A DNA stretch of 40,176 bases from Hyphomicrobiaceae bacterium (GTDB taxonomy: Bacteria; Pseudomonadota; Alphaproteobacteria; Rhizobiales; Aestuariivirgaceae). Below the pieces are notes generated by a model. The model was not told the origin of the DNA, ran no database searches, and worked only from the letters and a program-made list of their open reading frames with translations. Shown here piece after piece: positions 17,409 through 26,256 of the stretch. The position numbers were made by a program, and so were the translations under genes. How positions within the stretch are numbered: the first letter of the stretch is position 1; every line of letters starts with the position of its first letter. Location: contig OMIC01000043.1 of NCBI GenBank assembly GCA_900298995.1, positions 1 through 40,176 on the forward strand. Reading direction: 5' to 3'.

Positions 17409-18956
17409 TCAACCTGCCGAAGCTTCTTCCTCGACATAGCGCGGAAAGATCGGATGAGGCGGCGGCAGCGCCGTCCCCGAGTGCAGACGACCACTCAGCT
17501 GGGCGAAGCTTCGTTGGTTCTCTGGGACCGCCAGCAGATCGAGCAACTGCGCCGCCGAACTTGGCACATAGGGTTGAGCCATAATTCCAATGACCCGCAA
17601 GACCTCGGCAGTCACATAGAGAACCGTCTCCATGCGCGCGGGGTCGGTCTTCTTCAGCGCCCAGGGCTCCTGACCAGCGAAATAGCGATTTGCATCTGCC
17701 ACCACGCGCCAGATTGCATCAAGCGCCCTATTGATGGCGTAGGTGTCGTGGGCGGCGCGGGCTTCTGCATGAATGCCATCTGCAAGCGCGAGGATTTCCA
17801 TATCCGGGGAAAGAAGCTCGCCTCGCACCGGTACCTTGCCGCCGCAATTCTTCGCAATCATGGACAGCGAGCGTTGCGCAAGGTTGCCAAGGTCATTCGC
17901 AAGGTCTGCATTGATGCGGTTCACGATGGCTTCGTGACTGTAGTTCCCATCCTGACCGAAAGGAACCTCCCGCAGGAAGAAATAGCGGGTCTGGTCGACC
18001 CCATAGGTCCGAACAAGATCGGCCGGTGCAACCACATTCCCGACGGACTTTGACATCTTCTCGCCCCGGCTGAACAGGAAGCCATGAACCACGATCTGAT
18101 CGGGTACCGGGAGGCCTGCCGACAGCAGGAAGGCTGGCCAGTAGATGGCGTGAAAGCGCGTGATATCCTTGCCTATTACATGCGCGCTTGCTGGCCAGAA
18201 GGCAGCGCGCGGGGCATGTGGATCGGGGAACCCCGTGGCTGATAGATAGTTCGTGAGGGCATCAACCCATACATACATCACGTGCCGTGGGTCGTCCGGA
18301 ACCGGAATGCCCCAATCGAAGGTCGTGCGCGAAACCGACAGATCATTCAGCCCGCGCTTGACGAACGCAACAATCTCGTTGCGATAGTGCTCCGGCGTCA
18401 CGAAATCAGGACGCTTCTCATAGAGTTCCAGCAGCTTGTCGGCATAGGCGGACAACCTGAAGAAGTAGCTCTCTTCCTCGACCCACTCGACCGGCGTCCC
18501 GGTTTTCAACGCGTAGCGCTTGCCATCTCGCAACTCGATCTCGTCTTCGCCATAGTAAGCTTCATCCCGGACAGAGTACCAGCCGGAGTATTTCGAGAGG
18601 TAGATATCGCCATTGGCGGTCATGCGCCGCCAGACCTCCTGAACGGACAGCCTGTGGCGCTCAGAGGTCGTGCGCAGAATGTCGTCGGCCCGCGCGTTGA
18701 GTTCCTCACCCATCTGTTCGAACTGCGCAGCCGTACGATCGGCGAGTGCCTGAGGCGTCAGGCCTTCCCGCGCAGCAGTTTGCTGCATCTTCTGACCGTG
18801 TTCGTCCATTCCGGTGACGAAAAACACGTCATAGCCATCCAGTCGCTTGAAGCGGGCAATCGCATCGGTGGCGATGCGCTCATAGGCGTGGCCTATATGC
18901 GGCGCACCGTTGGCATAGGGAATCGCTGTGGTGATGTAGTATTTTGGCTTCGACAT
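17409..18956 (-). CDS. metG: methionyl-tRNA synthetase
   Basis: This 515-residue class I synthetase charges tRNA-Met. The HIGH-type motif PHIGHAYE is near residue 20, the [12 protein letters not shown] segment near 50, and the KMSKS loop near 300. The protein lacks the C-terminal EMAP-like dimerisation domain of E. coli MetG and lacks the four-Cys zinc knuckle, matching the short type common in Alphaproteobacteria. It lies 20 bases after holB and three bases before tatD in the conserved tmk-holB-metG-tatD run. The start ATG follows the standard [18 protein letters not shown]-terminus. Confidence 0.97.
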   Translation of the reverse strand: MSKPKYYITTAIPYANGAPHIGHAYERIATDAIARFKRLDGYDVFFVTGMDEHGQKMQQTAAREGLTPQALADRTAAQFEQMGEELNARADDILRTTSERHRLSVQEVWRRMTANGDIYLSKYSGWYSVRDEAYYGEDEIELRDGKRYALKTGTPVEWVEEESYFFRLSAYADKLLELYEKRPDFVTPEHYRNEIVAFVKRGLNDLSVSRTTFDWGIPVPDDPRHVMYVWVDALTNYLSATGFPDPHAPRAAFWPASAHVIGKDITRFHAIYWPAFLLSAGLPVPDQIVVHGFLFSRGEKMSKSVGNVVAPADLVRTYGVDQTRYFFLREVPFGQDGNYSHEAIVNRINADLANDLGNLAQRSLSMIAKNCGGKVPVRGELLSPDMEILALADGIHAEARAAHDTYAINRALDAIWRVVADANRYFAGQEPWALKKTDPARMETVLYVTAEVLRVIGIMAQPYVPSSAAQLLDLLAVPENQRSFAQLSGRLHSGTALPPPHPIFPRYVEEEASAG

Positions 18957-18976
18957 GTGACTTCGTTCTGTTCGGT

Positions 18977-20008
18977 TCAGGAGGCTCGCAGGGCCTCCTC
19001 GAGACGCATCAACGCATCGGTGACGGTCTGACGCCGGTCGAGGTTTAGGGCATCAGCCTGCCGGAGGGAAGAGTTGATGTCGTCATGGGCTGCGGCAAGG
19101 GCTGCGCCGTCACCAGCCAGTCCGGCCGTCCGGGCCTGTTCGGCGATCCAGTCGACAAGCAGGTCACAGAAGATGAAATAATCCTCTGCGGTTTCCCGGC
19201 CCGAAAACGCCGCCGCAACCTCGACGGCGGTGGCCGCAGAGCGCTTCTCACGCTTGAGAAACTCCGCAAAAGCCGCCGCTCCCTGTGAGCCCAGAAGTTC
19301 CAGAGCCTTGCCTGGACTGCCCCTGCTCAAATCAACTGCCTGCCGCAGGGCATGGCTTTCCCCCGCCAGCGCGTCGGACGGCAGTCCACGCAGCACTTCC
19401 ACGGTCTGATCCCCTCTCAGATTGCCCAGTTCAAGCTTCAGGCACCGCGACCGGATCGTCCGCAACAGTCTTCCCGGCTGGTGGCAAACGATGAGAAAGA
19501 CGCTCTTCCTCGGAGGCTCCTCGATGACCTTGAGCAGAGCGTTCGCGGATTCAGAATTGAGATCATCCGCCGCGTCGACAATGGCGACCCTCCAGCCACC
19601 TGAGGCCGATGTCCGTGCGAAAAACCCCTGTGCTTCGCGGGCATCTTCAACCGGGATCACCGTCTTGAGCCTCTTGGCCCGCTGGTCGACGGCCCGCTGG
19701 ATCACCAGCAGGTCGGGATGCGCGCCGGCCGCAACCTGCCGGAACACATGGCTCTCGGGGGCTGTATGGAGCCGGCTGTGCGCCTTCACCTGCGAGGAAT
19801 CCCGATTCTGCAGCAGAAACTTTGCAAAACGATAGGCGAGCGTGGCCTTGCCGATGCCGCGAGACCCCGAAATCAGCCACGCGTGGTGAAGTTTCTCCGA
19901 CTGGCAGGCCTGAAGAAGACGCGCCTCCGCTTCCTCATGCCCAACGAGCGAGCCAGCGCGGCGCGGATGCCACTCGACTTCCCTTGGATCGATGAACTCC
20001 TCAGCCAC
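18977..20008 (-). CDS. holB: DNA polymerase III delta prime subunit
   Basis: The delta prime subunit is part of the AAA+ clamp loader. The frame could start at 20035, but the GTG at 20008 overlaps the tmk stop (TAGTG) and gives 343 residues with a normal N-terminus, so it is preferred. Motifs include a P-loop-like [15 protein letters not shown], an intact [23 protein letters not shown] block and the SRC motif [12 protein letters not shown] expected of clamp-loader subunits. The GIGKAT P-loop is kept, whereas E. coli delta prime has lost it. It sits between tmk and metG. Confidence 0.93.
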   Translation of the reverse strand: MAEEFIDPREVEWHPRRAGSLVGHEEAEARLLQACQSEKLHHAWLISGSRGIGKATLAYRFAKFLLQNRDSSQVKAHSRLHTAPESHVFRQVAAGAHPDLLVIQRAVDQRAKRLKTVIPVEDAREAQGFFARTSASGGWRVAIVDAADDLNSESANALLKVIEEPPRKSVFLIVCHQPGRLLRTIRSRCLKLELGNLRGDQTVEVLRGLPSDALAGESHALRQAVDLSRGSPGKALELLGSQGAAAFAEFLKREKRSAATAVEVAAAFSGRETAEDYFIFCDLLVDWIAEQARTAGLAGDGAALAAAHDDINSSLRQADALNLDRRQTVTDALMRLEEALRAS

Positions 20009-20634
20009 TAGAGAACCCCGCTCACGGCCGCCCACACATCCTCGGCAACACGATCAACCGTTTGTCCGGCATCGATGAGGCGACACCGCCCCGGGTTCCG
20101 CCGCGCGATGTCGCGGAACCCTTCCCTTATACCCTGGTGAAAGGCCAGGCCCTTGCGCTCATATCTGTCCTCGGCGCCCGCCTCGGCCCTGGCTTTTGCA
20201 CGTGCCAGACCGAGAGCCGGATCGAGATCGAAAATCAGCGTCAGACCTGGCAGGGTGTCGCCCACCACCGAGGCTTCCAGCGTATCGATGAAATCCTGCG
20301 CGCACCCACCCGCATAGCCCTGATAGGCACGCGTCGAATCCATGAAACGATCACACAACACCACGTTTCCGCGCGCCAGGGCCGGGCGGATGACCTCCCG
20401 CAGATGCTGCTCGCGTGCAGCATAATTCAGGAGGGCCTCCGCCAGCGGCGACCAGCGCGACACGTCCCCGGACACGAGCAGCCGGCGCACCGCCTCGCCA
20501 GCCGGTGTGCCTCCGGGCTCACGGGTCACGACAACGTCACGGCCAAGGTTTGACAGGCGTTCCGCAAGTCTGCGGATCTGGGTGGACTTCCCTGCCCCTT
20601 CTCCGCCTTCAAAGGTAATGAACTGACCCGCCAT
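20008..20634 (-). CDS. tmk: thymidylate kinase
   Basis: The enzyme phosphorylates dTMP to dTDP. The 208-residue product has P-loop EGGEGAGKST (residues 9-18), the DR-x motif in CDRFMDSTRAYQG, and a basic LID segment around KARAEAGAEDRYERKG. The dTMP-binding REPGGTPAGE stretch is also present. It begins directly after the stop of the upstream carboxypeptidase gene with no spacer and overlaps holB by one base, so translation is probably coupled through the operon. Confidence 0.96.
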   Translation of the reverse strand: MAGQFITFEGGEGAGKSTQIRRLAERLSNLGRDVVVTREPGGTPAGEAVRRLLVSGDVSRWSPLAEALLNYAAREQHLREVIRPALARGNVVLCDRFMDSTRAYQGYAGGCAQDFIDTLEASVVGDTLPGLTLIFDLDPALGLARAKARAEAGAEDRYERKGLAFHQGIREGFRDIARRNPGRCRLIDAGQTVDRVAEDVWAAVSGVL

Positions 20635-21813
20635 CTAGCTGCCAAACGCCATGATGAACAGGGAATCGAGCGCGCGTGACCACATCGACCGGTCGGCTTC
20701 AACGGCAGACGCCGTCGAAACCGGAACCTCGGCGACTGTTACGCCGTCCACCACGAAGCGCACGGCACCCACCTCGGTGCCGGCCGTGACAGGCGCGAGC
20801 AGTGGACCCTTGTAGACGAGCTTGATGTCGGCAGACGCCTGCTCCTGCGCCGTCAATGCAACCTTCACCGGAGCATCCGCCAGAAGGTCCACATGCCGCC
20901 CGCGGCCACCCCAAACGCGGGCCTGACCGACCCGGTCGCCCTTGGCATAGACGTCTATGCTGCGGAACTGGCGGAACCCCCAGTCGAGCAGGCTCTGGGC
21001 CTCCTGGCGGCGCTCGTTGATGCTGTTCAGTCCCGCGATCACCATGATCAGTCGGCGTCCGTCGCGGATGGCCGACCCCACCAGGCCGTAACCCGCCTCC
21101 TTCGTGTAACCGGTCTTCATACCGTCCGCGCCGGGATAGTCCTTGAGCAAAGGGTTGCGATTCTGCTGACGGATGCCGTTCCACGTAAACTCAGGGATCG
21201 CGTAGTAGCCATAATACTTCGGAAAACTCGTCACGATATGACGAGCCATCACCGACAGATCCCTCACGCTCATCACATGACCCGTTTCCGGCAGTCCGGT
21301 GGCGTTGCGGAAGCTGGCTGTGGCAGCGCCCAGTTCCCGGGCCCGCTCGGTCATGCGGGAGGCGAAGGCCACTTCGCTGCCCGCCATGTTCTCAGCGATG
21401 ACGATACACGCATCATTCGCCGACTGCACGACGACGCCCTTGATCAGATCCTCAAGACGGACAGAGGAATTGAGTTCGGCGTACATGGTCGAGCCGCCGG
21501 ACATCGCCCCGCCGCGCCGCCAGGCATCCTCGCTGACCTTGAATTGCTGATCGAGCGACAACTTGCCCGCTTCCAGTGCCTCGAAGACCATCACCATGGT
21601 CATAAGCTTGCTCATGGAGGCCGGGGCAATGAGCTTGTCCGCATCCTTCTCGAACAGCACACGGCCCGTCCGGGCATCGATGAGAATGGCCTCCCGCGCG
21701 CGGGTCTCGTATCCGTCAGCCGATGTGGTCTGGGACAGGGCAGCGCCGCCTGCAAACGCAGACGACAGCACTGCCAGACAAAGCATGGCCCGTTGGATGG
21801 CACGGCGGATCAT
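20635..21813 (-). CDS. serine-type D-Ala-D-Ala carboxypeptidase (PBP5/6 type)
   Basis: This periplasmic enzyme trims the terminal D-Ala of peptidoglycan stem peptides. The 392-residue protein has a signal peptide (hydrophobic 10-26, cleavage near ALS). It carries all three penicillin-binding motifs: Ser66-Met-Ser-Lys69, Ser131-Ala-Asn133 and Lys233-Thr-Gly235. A PBP5-type beta-rich C-terminal domain follows (about 285-380), ending in a hydrophobic amphipathic helix likely to anchor to the inner membrane. It is placed in the rlpA-dac-tmk order typical of Alphaproteobacteria. dacC, dacF or dacA are equally possible names, so none is given. Confidence 0.94.
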   Translation of the reverse strand: MIRRAIQRAMLCLAVLSSAFAGGAALSQTTSADGYETRAREAILIDARTGRVLFEKDADKLIAPASMSKLMTMVMVFEALEAGKLSLDQQFKVSEDAWRRGGAMSGGSTMYAELNSSVRLEDLIKGVVVQSANDACIVIAENMAGSEVAFASRMTERARELGAATASFRNATGLPETGHVMSVRDLSVMARHIVTSFPKYYGYYAIPEFTWNGIRQQNRNPLLKDYPGADGMKTGYTKEAGYGLVGSAIRDGRRLIMVIAGLNSINERRQEAQSLLDWGFRQFRSIDVYAKGDRVGQARVWGGRGRHVDLLADAPVKVALTAQEQASADIKLVYKGPLLAPVTAGTEVGAVRFVVDGVTVAEVPVSTASAVEADRSMWSRALDSLFIMAFGS

Positions 21814-21886
21814 ACCGGCAGGCTAAAGCAAAACTGGGCAGGATGGAACCATGCCGCACGAACACCCGAGGCTGTTCAGAAGTCCC

Positions 21887-22897
21887 CTACTGCAGCGCGG
21901 CCTGCAAGGCCTCGTTGCGGATGAGCTTCGCGTCTCCAAAGCCCGCTGCGCGGGCGTCGGAGAGCGCAGTCTCGGCGTCATCGGCGTGGGAAATGGGCCC
22001 GAGCCGGACCCTGTAGACCGGCCCTGACGCGCCGGACAACTCAATGAACTGCACCGGCCAGACGGATGCAAACTGGTCCCTCACGCGGGACGCATTGTCA
22101 CCATCTGAAAAGGACCCGATTTGGACAAAGTAGGAAACCTCAGCTTCGACTGCCGACGGCAACACGTCCGGGGTCTCCGGGGTGAAGGCGACCGTCTCAG
22201 CAACCGGCGGAGCAACAACGACTGGTTTCCTGATGGCAGGCCTGGCTTCGGCAACCATGACGGCATCCGCAGGCGCCTTGCCCCTGTAGCGATCCGCCTT
22301 CGCAATCATCATGCGCAGCGGCGTCCCTCGGTCGAGTTCCTTGTTCATGGCATAGAGATGCCGCCCATTGTCATCCAGCGGTGCCCGCCCGATGTACTGA
22401 ACACGGACCTTCGCGGTTCCCTTCCCCTTGAAATCCAGTGCGACAGCCGTAGCCTTGGACAAATCGATCACCCGCGTGTCCACGAACGGACCGCGGTCGT
22501 TGACGCGCACGATGACCTCGCGACCATTCTCAAGATTGGTAACTTTCACATAGCTTGGAAGCGGAAGCGTCGCATGCGCGGCGGTCAGCCGATTCATGTC
22601 GAACCACTCGCCATTCGAAGTCCGGCGCCTGTTGAAGGCCTCCCCATACCACGAAGCCGTGCCTTTCTTGTCGTAGTTCGGCTGCTCCCGCGGTTCAAAC
22701 CAGCGACCCGCCACCTGATACGGCTTGCCCACATGATAACGCCCGCCACCCCACGGAACCGGGCCCTTGCCTGGATAGATCGGGCTTCCCTGTCCGGCAA
22801 ACGGATCGCGGCTGGCCTGTTTTGACGAAGAACACCCGGCGATGGCCACGCCGATGAGGACGACGAATACCCCGTTCCAGAGCCACTTCAAATTCAC
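21887..22897 (-). CDS. rlpA: septal ring lytic transglycosylase RlpA lipoprotein
   Basis: RlpA cleaves denuded glycan strands at division sites. The lipoprotein signal ends with lipobox IAGC, followed by a proline- and glycine-rich linker. The double-psi beta-barrel (about 85-175) has GTASWYGEAFNRRRTSNGE and the catalytic Asp in VRVNDRGPFVDTRVIDLS. A C-terminal SPOR domain (last 80 residues, YFVQIGSFSDGDNASRVRDQF) binds peptidoglycan. A GTG at 22906 is possible, but GTG 22897 has a better-spaced GCGGAG ribosome-binding site, giving about 336 residues. A TTAACCAT half-site lies about 100 bases upstream. Confidence 0.93.
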   Translation of the reverse strand: MNLKWLWNGVFVVLIGVAIAGCSSSKQASRDPFAGQGSPIYPGKGPVPWGGGRYHVGKPYQVAGRWFEPREQPNYDKKGTASWYGEAFNRRRTSNGEWFDMNRLTAAHATLPLPSYVKVTNLENGREVIVRVNDRGPFVDTRVIDLSKATAVALDFKGKGTAKVRVQYIGRAPLDDNGRHLYAMNKELDRGTPLRMMIAKADRYRGKAPADAVMVAEARPAIRKPVVVAPPVAETVAFTPETPDVLPSAVEAEVSYFVQIGSFSDGDNASRVRDQFASVWPVQFIELSGASGPVYRVRLGPISHADDAETALSDARAAGFGDAKLIRNEALQAALQ

Positions 22898-22997
22898 TGA
22901 CCACACTCCGCCCAGGTTGGGCCTCTCTGCCTTTGCCGCGAGCCAGCAGAGACGTCGCCAGATTTGCGCTGCGAGCGTAAATGTTCAGTTTGGATTT

Positions 22998-23005
22998 ATG
23001 GTTAA
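22998..23005 (-). promoter_or_regulatory. CtrA-like half-site upstream of rlpA
   Basis: The minus strand reads TTAACCAT, identical to the commonly cited CtrA half-site, about 100 bases before the rlpA start. It is only eight bases long, so chance occurrence is quite possible. Confidence 0.25.
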
Positions 23006-23012
23006 GACAAAC

Positions 23013-23729
23013 CTACTCAGATGTCCCGGCGTTTGCCGACAGCCTGTCGATGTTCTGCTGGGCGGCGCTGTTTCCGGCGGCAAGCGCCTGCTGATAGAGG
23101 TCAAGCGCGCGTGTCTTGTCGGCCGTCGTTCCCCAGCCCATCTCGAACATCCCGCCCAGATTGTTGAGACCCCACGGGTCCTTCTGGGCTGCCGCCCGGT
23201 CGAACAATTGAAACGCCTGGCCGAGATCTCGCGCCACGCCTTTTCCCTCCAGATAGAGCATCCCCAGATTGTTCTGCGCGTCCGCGAGGTTCTTGTCTGC
23301 GGCCCTGCGATACCACTCGGCCGCCTTGACGAGATCAACATCTACTCCCTGGCCCTGCTGATAGGCCTGCCCGAGGGCGTTCATTGCAGGGGCATAGCCC
23401 TTTGCAGCGGCGTCCTGGAAAAGCTTTGTTGCCGCCAGCTGATCCTGCTTCAATCCTTTCGTCCCGCGAGCCACCAGCCGGGCGAGGTGATATTGCGCTT
23501 CGACATTTCCCTGAAGCGCGGACTGCCGGAACCACCGCGCCGCTTCTGCTTCGTCCTGGATGGCTCCCTGCCCGGTTTCATAGGCGAGACCAACCTCGAA
23601 CTGTGCGTCGACATCCCCCACCTTCGCCAGCGTGAGTTGCTTGTCGAAAGGCAGGTCCTTCAGGGCCTGTGCCCCGGCAGGGCTTGCCAGGGTCAACAAG
23701 GCGAGAATCAGCAGTTGCCAGAACCGCAT
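23013..23729 (-). CDS. periplasmic Sel1-repeat protein
   Basis: The 238-residue product starts at ATG 23729, preceded by a strong GGGGGAG ribosome-binding site; a GTG at 23750 is less likely. A signal peptide (MRFWQLLILALLTLASPAGAQA) directs export. The rest is about five Sel1-like repeats (36-residue units such as AQFEVGLAYETGQG and AQNNLGMLYLEGKGV). Such proteins are protein-interaction scaffolds in the periplasm, often linked to envelope or surface signalling; the partner here is unknown. It follows the DUF2147 gene by 10 bases and precedes rlpA by about 115 bases. Confidence 0.9.
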   Translation of the reverse strand: MRFWQLLILALLTLASPAGAQALKDLPFDKQLTLAKVGDVDAQFEVGLAYETGQGAIQDEAEAARWFRQSALQGNVEAQYHLARLVARGTKGLKQDQLAATKLFQDAAAKGYAPAMNALGQAYQQGQGVDVDLVKAAEWYRRAADKNLADAQNNLGMLYLEGKGVARDLGQAFQLFDRAAAQKDPWGLNNLGGMFEMGWGTTADKTRALDLYQQALAAGNSAAQQNIDRLSANAGTSE

Positions 23730-23739
23730 CGCACTCCCC

Positions 23740-24174
23740 CTAGTCAGCACGAACGAACTTCAAGGTTCTACAGAAAACAGCGGCCACGCAGCCGTCGACT
23801 TTCATGGTGTCTGCCCCCTGCAACTTCATGCGTGAGCTGTAACTACGCCCATCATCCGGATTGTAGATTGTTCCGGTCCAATAACCATCCCCCACGGCTT
23901 TCATGTTTTTGAGAATTGTCAGTCCTATGACCGGGCGCGCCCGCAGGGCAGGATCGGGGTTTTCCTTGTCGAGGCGCGGCCGTCCCTTGCCATCCCGAGG
24001 CTTTTTCAGCCCTACCACGGTTCCACACAAGGCCGAACCACAGCTGGCGACCCGAACGGTCACCTTGCCGTCCGCCAGCCGCCAGAGCCCGGTCGCATCT
24101 GATCCGGCCTGGCTCCCGCCCGCTCCGAAGATCATCCCCAGCACCGCCCCCAGAACTGCCGCAGTCTTCCGCAT
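23740..24174 (-). CDS. secreted DUF2147 protein
   Basis: A 144-residue protein with a signal peptide (MRKTAAVLGAVLGMIFGAGGSQAG) and a DUF2147 domain. The family signature is seen in GLWRLADGKVTVRVASCG, ALCGTVVGLKKP, GLTILKNMKAVGDGYWTGTIYNPDDGRSYSSRMKL and the C-terminal CRTLKFVRAD. Four Cys residues suggest disulfides in the periplasm. The fold is a small beta-barrel of unknown function. The frame is open further upstream to 24393, but only the ATG at 24174 gives a sensible leader. It is divergent from the aldolase-like gene. Confidence 0.88.
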   Translation of the reverse strand: MRKTAAVLGAVLGMIFGAGGSQAGSDATGLWRLADGKVTVRVASCGSALCGTVVGLKKPRDGKGRPRLDKENPDPALRARPVIGLTILKNMKAVGDGYWTGTIYNPDDGRSYSSRMKLQGADTMKVDGCVAAVFCRTLKFVRAD

Positions 24175-24268
24175 CAGCCTCCTGTACCCGCCTTTCGGTC
24201 CGCGCCTTGAGCCCGATTGCCCGCCCGGGCGAGACCGGTTATGATCCTTCCATTCCCGGGAGATTATG

Positions 24269-25036
24269 ATGACCAACATCGCAGCGCTCAAGCCCGCCAG
24301 AATTCGTGAAACGGACGAATGGCAATTGCGTGTCGACCTGGCGGCGGCTTTCAGGCTTTCCGCCCGGTATGACTGGCACGAGGCCGTTGCCAATCACCTG
24401 AGCCTCGCGGTCTCGGCTGACGGCAAGACCTTCCTGATGAATCCCCGCTGGCGGCATTTCTCGCGCATCCGCGCCTCGGAACTGCTGCTTCTGAACAGCG
24501 ACGACACGTCAACCATGAACCACCCGGATGCCCCGGACCTGACCGCTTGGTCGATCCATGGCCGCATGCACGCCACCGTGCCGCAGGCACGCTGCATCAT
24601 CCATCTTCATCCGACCTACGCAACCGTCCTGGCGTCGCTGGCCAATCCGGAGATCCTCCCCATCGACCAGAATACGGCACGGTTCTACAACCGGGTATCC
24701 TTCGACATGGAATATGGCGGCATGGCGAATACCGATGAGGAAGGTGAGCGCCTGGGCCGACTGCTGGGCAACAGGCAGATCATGATGATGGGCAATCATG
24801 GCGTGCTGGTATGCGCGGAAACCGTGGCCGAGGCCTTTGACCTCACCTATTACCTCGAGCGCGCCTGCCGCAACCTGGTCCTGGCCTATTCCACGGGTCA
24901 GAAACTGCATGTGATGAGTGCGGCTGTTGCCGAAAAGACGGCACAGGAATGGGAAGCCGACCGCGATCAGTTCCACTCGCACTTCGCGGAAATGAAGGAA
25001 ATCCTCGATGCGGAGGACCCCTCCTACGCGGAGTGA
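24269..25036 (+). CDS. class II aldolase/adducin-like protein
   Basis: This protein of about 255 residues has the class II aldolase fold. The zinc ligands are present as IIHLHPTYAT (two His near 112 and 114) and GNHGVLV (His near 177). The usual catalytic or gating Glu in the PSSE-x-x-x-H motif is replaced: the aligned segment reads DLTAWSIH, with Ala at that site, as in adducin-type members. It may therefore lack aldolase activity. Two ATGs occur (24266 and 24269); the second is better spaced from GGGAG. It stands alone between a divergent DUF2147 gene and tRNA-Ser. A link to the denD-like operon 2.6 kb downstream is conceivable but not shown. Confidence 0.88.
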   Translation: MTNIAALKPARIRETDEWQLRVDLAAAFRLSARYDWHEAVANHLSLAVSADGKTFLMNPRWRHFSRIRASELLLLNSDDTSTMNHPDAPDLTAWSIHGRMHATVPQARCIIHLHPTYATVLASLANPEILPIDQNTARFYNRVSFDMEYGGMANTDEEGERLGRLLGNRQIMMMGNHGVLVCAETVAEAFDLTYYLERACRNLVLAYSTGQKLHVMSAAVAEKTAQEWEADRDQFHSHFAEMKEILDAEDPSYAE

Positions 25037-25046
25037 GGACCCGGCA

Positions 25047-25075
25047 TTGAGCCAGGCGGCGAGGACTGCTAGGAA
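25047..25075 (+). promoter_or_regulatory. candidate tRNA-Ser promoter
   Basis: TTGAGC (25047-25052) and TAGGAA (25070-25075) are 17 bases apart and end 18 bases before the tRNA 5' end. Position and spacing fit a sigma70 promoter; the -10 is imperfect. Confidence 0.35.
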
Positions 25076-25093
25076 GCGGTCGGCAATGCGCCT

Positions 25094-25183
25094 GGAGGGG
25101 TGGCAGAGCGGTCGATTGCGGCGGTCTTGAAAACCGTTGAGGGTTCACGCCCTCCGGGGGTTCGAATCCCTCCCCCTCCGCCA
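25094..25183 (+). tRNA. tRNA-Ser (UGA anticodon)
   Basis: A class II tRNA of 90 bases with encoded CCA. The acceptor stem pairs GGAGGGG with CCCCTCC, followed by discriminator G and CCA. The D-arm contains GGCAGAGCGGTCGATTGC. The anticodon loop is CTTGAAA with anticodon TGA at 25128-25130. A long variable arm (GAGGGTTCACGCCCTC) and the T-arm GGGGGTTCGAATCCCTC complete the fold. It reads UCA and other UCN codons. No integrase or duplicated 3' end is seen, so there is no sign of use as an attachment site. Confidence 0.97.
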
Positions 25184-25247
25184 CTTGGTCCGACACACGA
25201 AGCAGTGGGTCCCGTCCACTCAGCCTTCTGGCGAGACCCAAGCGCCA

Positions 25248-26075
25248 TCAGAACCGATATTTCACCGTCCCACGGATCACACTGAAGGCATAGTCCATCT
25301 CGCCTCTGCCCTTCACGTCACGCCAGGCATCTTCCAGGGCTGCATCAGCCAGCGCGATATCGGCGTCCGCGCCCCATTTGTAGGTTCCAAGATCCACGTA
25401 GAGGTATTCGACGCCCAGCGTCCAGTGGTCGATGCCGTATTCCATGCCTGCACCGAGGGTCCAGCCAAACCTCCAGCCGTCATCCGAGCCGTTCCAGTTT
25501 GCATATTCTCCGCCATTGGTCGCATCGAAGCGGGACGACGCGGTCGCATTGCCATAGGCGAAGCCGCCGGTGCCGTAGAGCAGGATGTTGTCGGCGGCAT
25601 AGCCCAGCCGGCCCCTGATCGTGCCAAACCATTCGCTTTCGACTTGCAAACGCTCTTTGGCTGAAGTGGCATCCGAAGCAAAGATTGAGTTCACGATATC
25701 GCTCACATTGCGGCTCTGACTGCCGGTGGCGTCGAGATAGTTGATGTCGGCTTCAAGGCCCAGAACCACGCTATCGTACTGCCAGTTGTAACCCGCGCTG
25801 ATGCCGCCGGAGAAACCGGCGTCCGTTGAGTCATAGCTCTGCCCCATGCTGTCGATCAGATCAGCGGCTTCCGGAGTGATTGCTTCAGAACCCTTATAGG
25901 AATAGCGGCTGGAGATCTGGCTGTTGTTGATACCCGCGCCGATGTTGGCGCCGAAATAGGCTCCCTGCCAGTCGTAGGACGCAGGCGCGAAGCCGATGTC
26001 GGATGCAAGTGCGGAGGGGCCGAAGGCTGCAATCGCCAGAGCGGCGGAAACGGGAGGCAACAGCTTCTTCATCAT
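25248..26075 (-). CDS. outer-membrane beta-barrel protein (Omp25/opacity-type porin family)
   Basis: The product is 275 residues from ATG 26075 (AGAGG ribosome-binding site); the ATG at 26072 also works. A signal peptide ending in ALAS is followed by YDWQGAYFGANIGAGI, the usual first strand of alphaproteobacterial small Omp25/Omp31-like barrels. Alternating aromatic/glycine strands follow, including GGISAGYNWQYDSVVLGLEAD, GRLGYAADNILLYGTGGFAYG and GVEYLYVDLG. The C-terminus ends VKYRF, with terminal Phe as recognised by the BAM machinery. An eight-stranded barrel in the outer membrane is inferred; pore function is not proven. A TTAA-N7-TTAG box lies 55-69 bases upstream of its start. Confidence 0.92.
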   Translation of the reverse strand: MMKKLLPPVSAALAIAAFGPSALASDIGFAPASYDWQGAYFGANIGAGINNSQISSRYSYKGSEAITPEAADLIDSMGQSYDSTDAGFSGGISAGYNWQYDSVVLGLEADINYLDATGSQSRNVSDIVNSIFASDATSAKERLQVESEWFGTIRGRLGYAADNILLYGTGGFAYGNATASSRFDATNGGEYANWNGSDDGWRFGWTLGAGMEYGIDHWTLGVEYLYVDLGTYKWGADADIALADAALEDAWRDVKGRGEMDYAFSVIRGTVKYRF

Positions 26076-26129
26076 GGGACCTCTGTGGGTTTGGGTAATC
26101 ATTCTGCAACCAAACATCGCAGTTAATGG

Positions 26130-26144
26130 CTAAGAACCGGTTAA
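26130..26144 (-). promoter_or_regulatory. CtrA-like box upstream of the outer-membrane protein gene
   Basis: The minus strand reads TTAACCGGTTCTTAG, that is TTAA-N7-TTAG, one base off the CtrA consensus TTAA-N7-TTAA. A further TTAA follows three bases downstream. It lies 55-69 bases before the start codon. Confidence 0.45.
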
Positions 26145-26181
26145 TTCGGCGTCCCGCGGAAAGAAACGATTGCGGACCAGC

Positions 26182-26213
26182 AAAAATGCAGAACGGCCCC
26201 TCAAGGGGGCCGT
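26182..26213 (-). terminator. intrinsic terminator after the ldt-lipoprotein pair
   Basis: An eight-base-pair stem (ACGGCCCC/GGGGCCGT, 26193-26213) with a five-base loop is followed on the minus strand, after six bases, by TTTTT (26186-26182). It lies 44 bases beyond the lipoprotein stop and before the outer-membrane protein promoter. The T-run is slightly distant from the stem. Confidence 0.6.
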
Positions 26214-26228
26214 CGAAATGCAGAACGG
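26184..26228. repeat. short direct repeat flanking the terminator hairpin
   Basis: AAATGCAGAACGG occurs at 26184-26196 and again at 26216-26228, 32 bases apart, on each side of the hairpin. It looks like a local duplication. Confidence 0.7.
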
Positions 26229-26256
26229 GTCGGGGAAAGCCCGGGTCAGCCGGCCA

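Noticed and set aside
16941-18053. Long open frame of 370 codons on the plus strand
   Set aside because: It is antisense to the well-conserved tatD and metG genes; its translation is Arg/His-rich with no family pattern. It is a shadow of codon bias in a GC-rich genome.
20893-21924. Plus-strand open frame of 343 codons
   Set aside because: It lies opposite the D-Ala-D-Ala carboxypeptidase gene, whose motifs are complete. No start signal or known domain.
25094-25247. tRNA-Ser as a site of integrated mobile DNA
   Set aside because: No integrase, no repeated tRNA 3' end and no change in gene character downstream.
25184-25247. Terminator between tRNA-Ser and the outer-membrane protein gene
   Set aside because: TGGGTC and GACCCA can pair, but the loop is long and no T-run follows on either strand.
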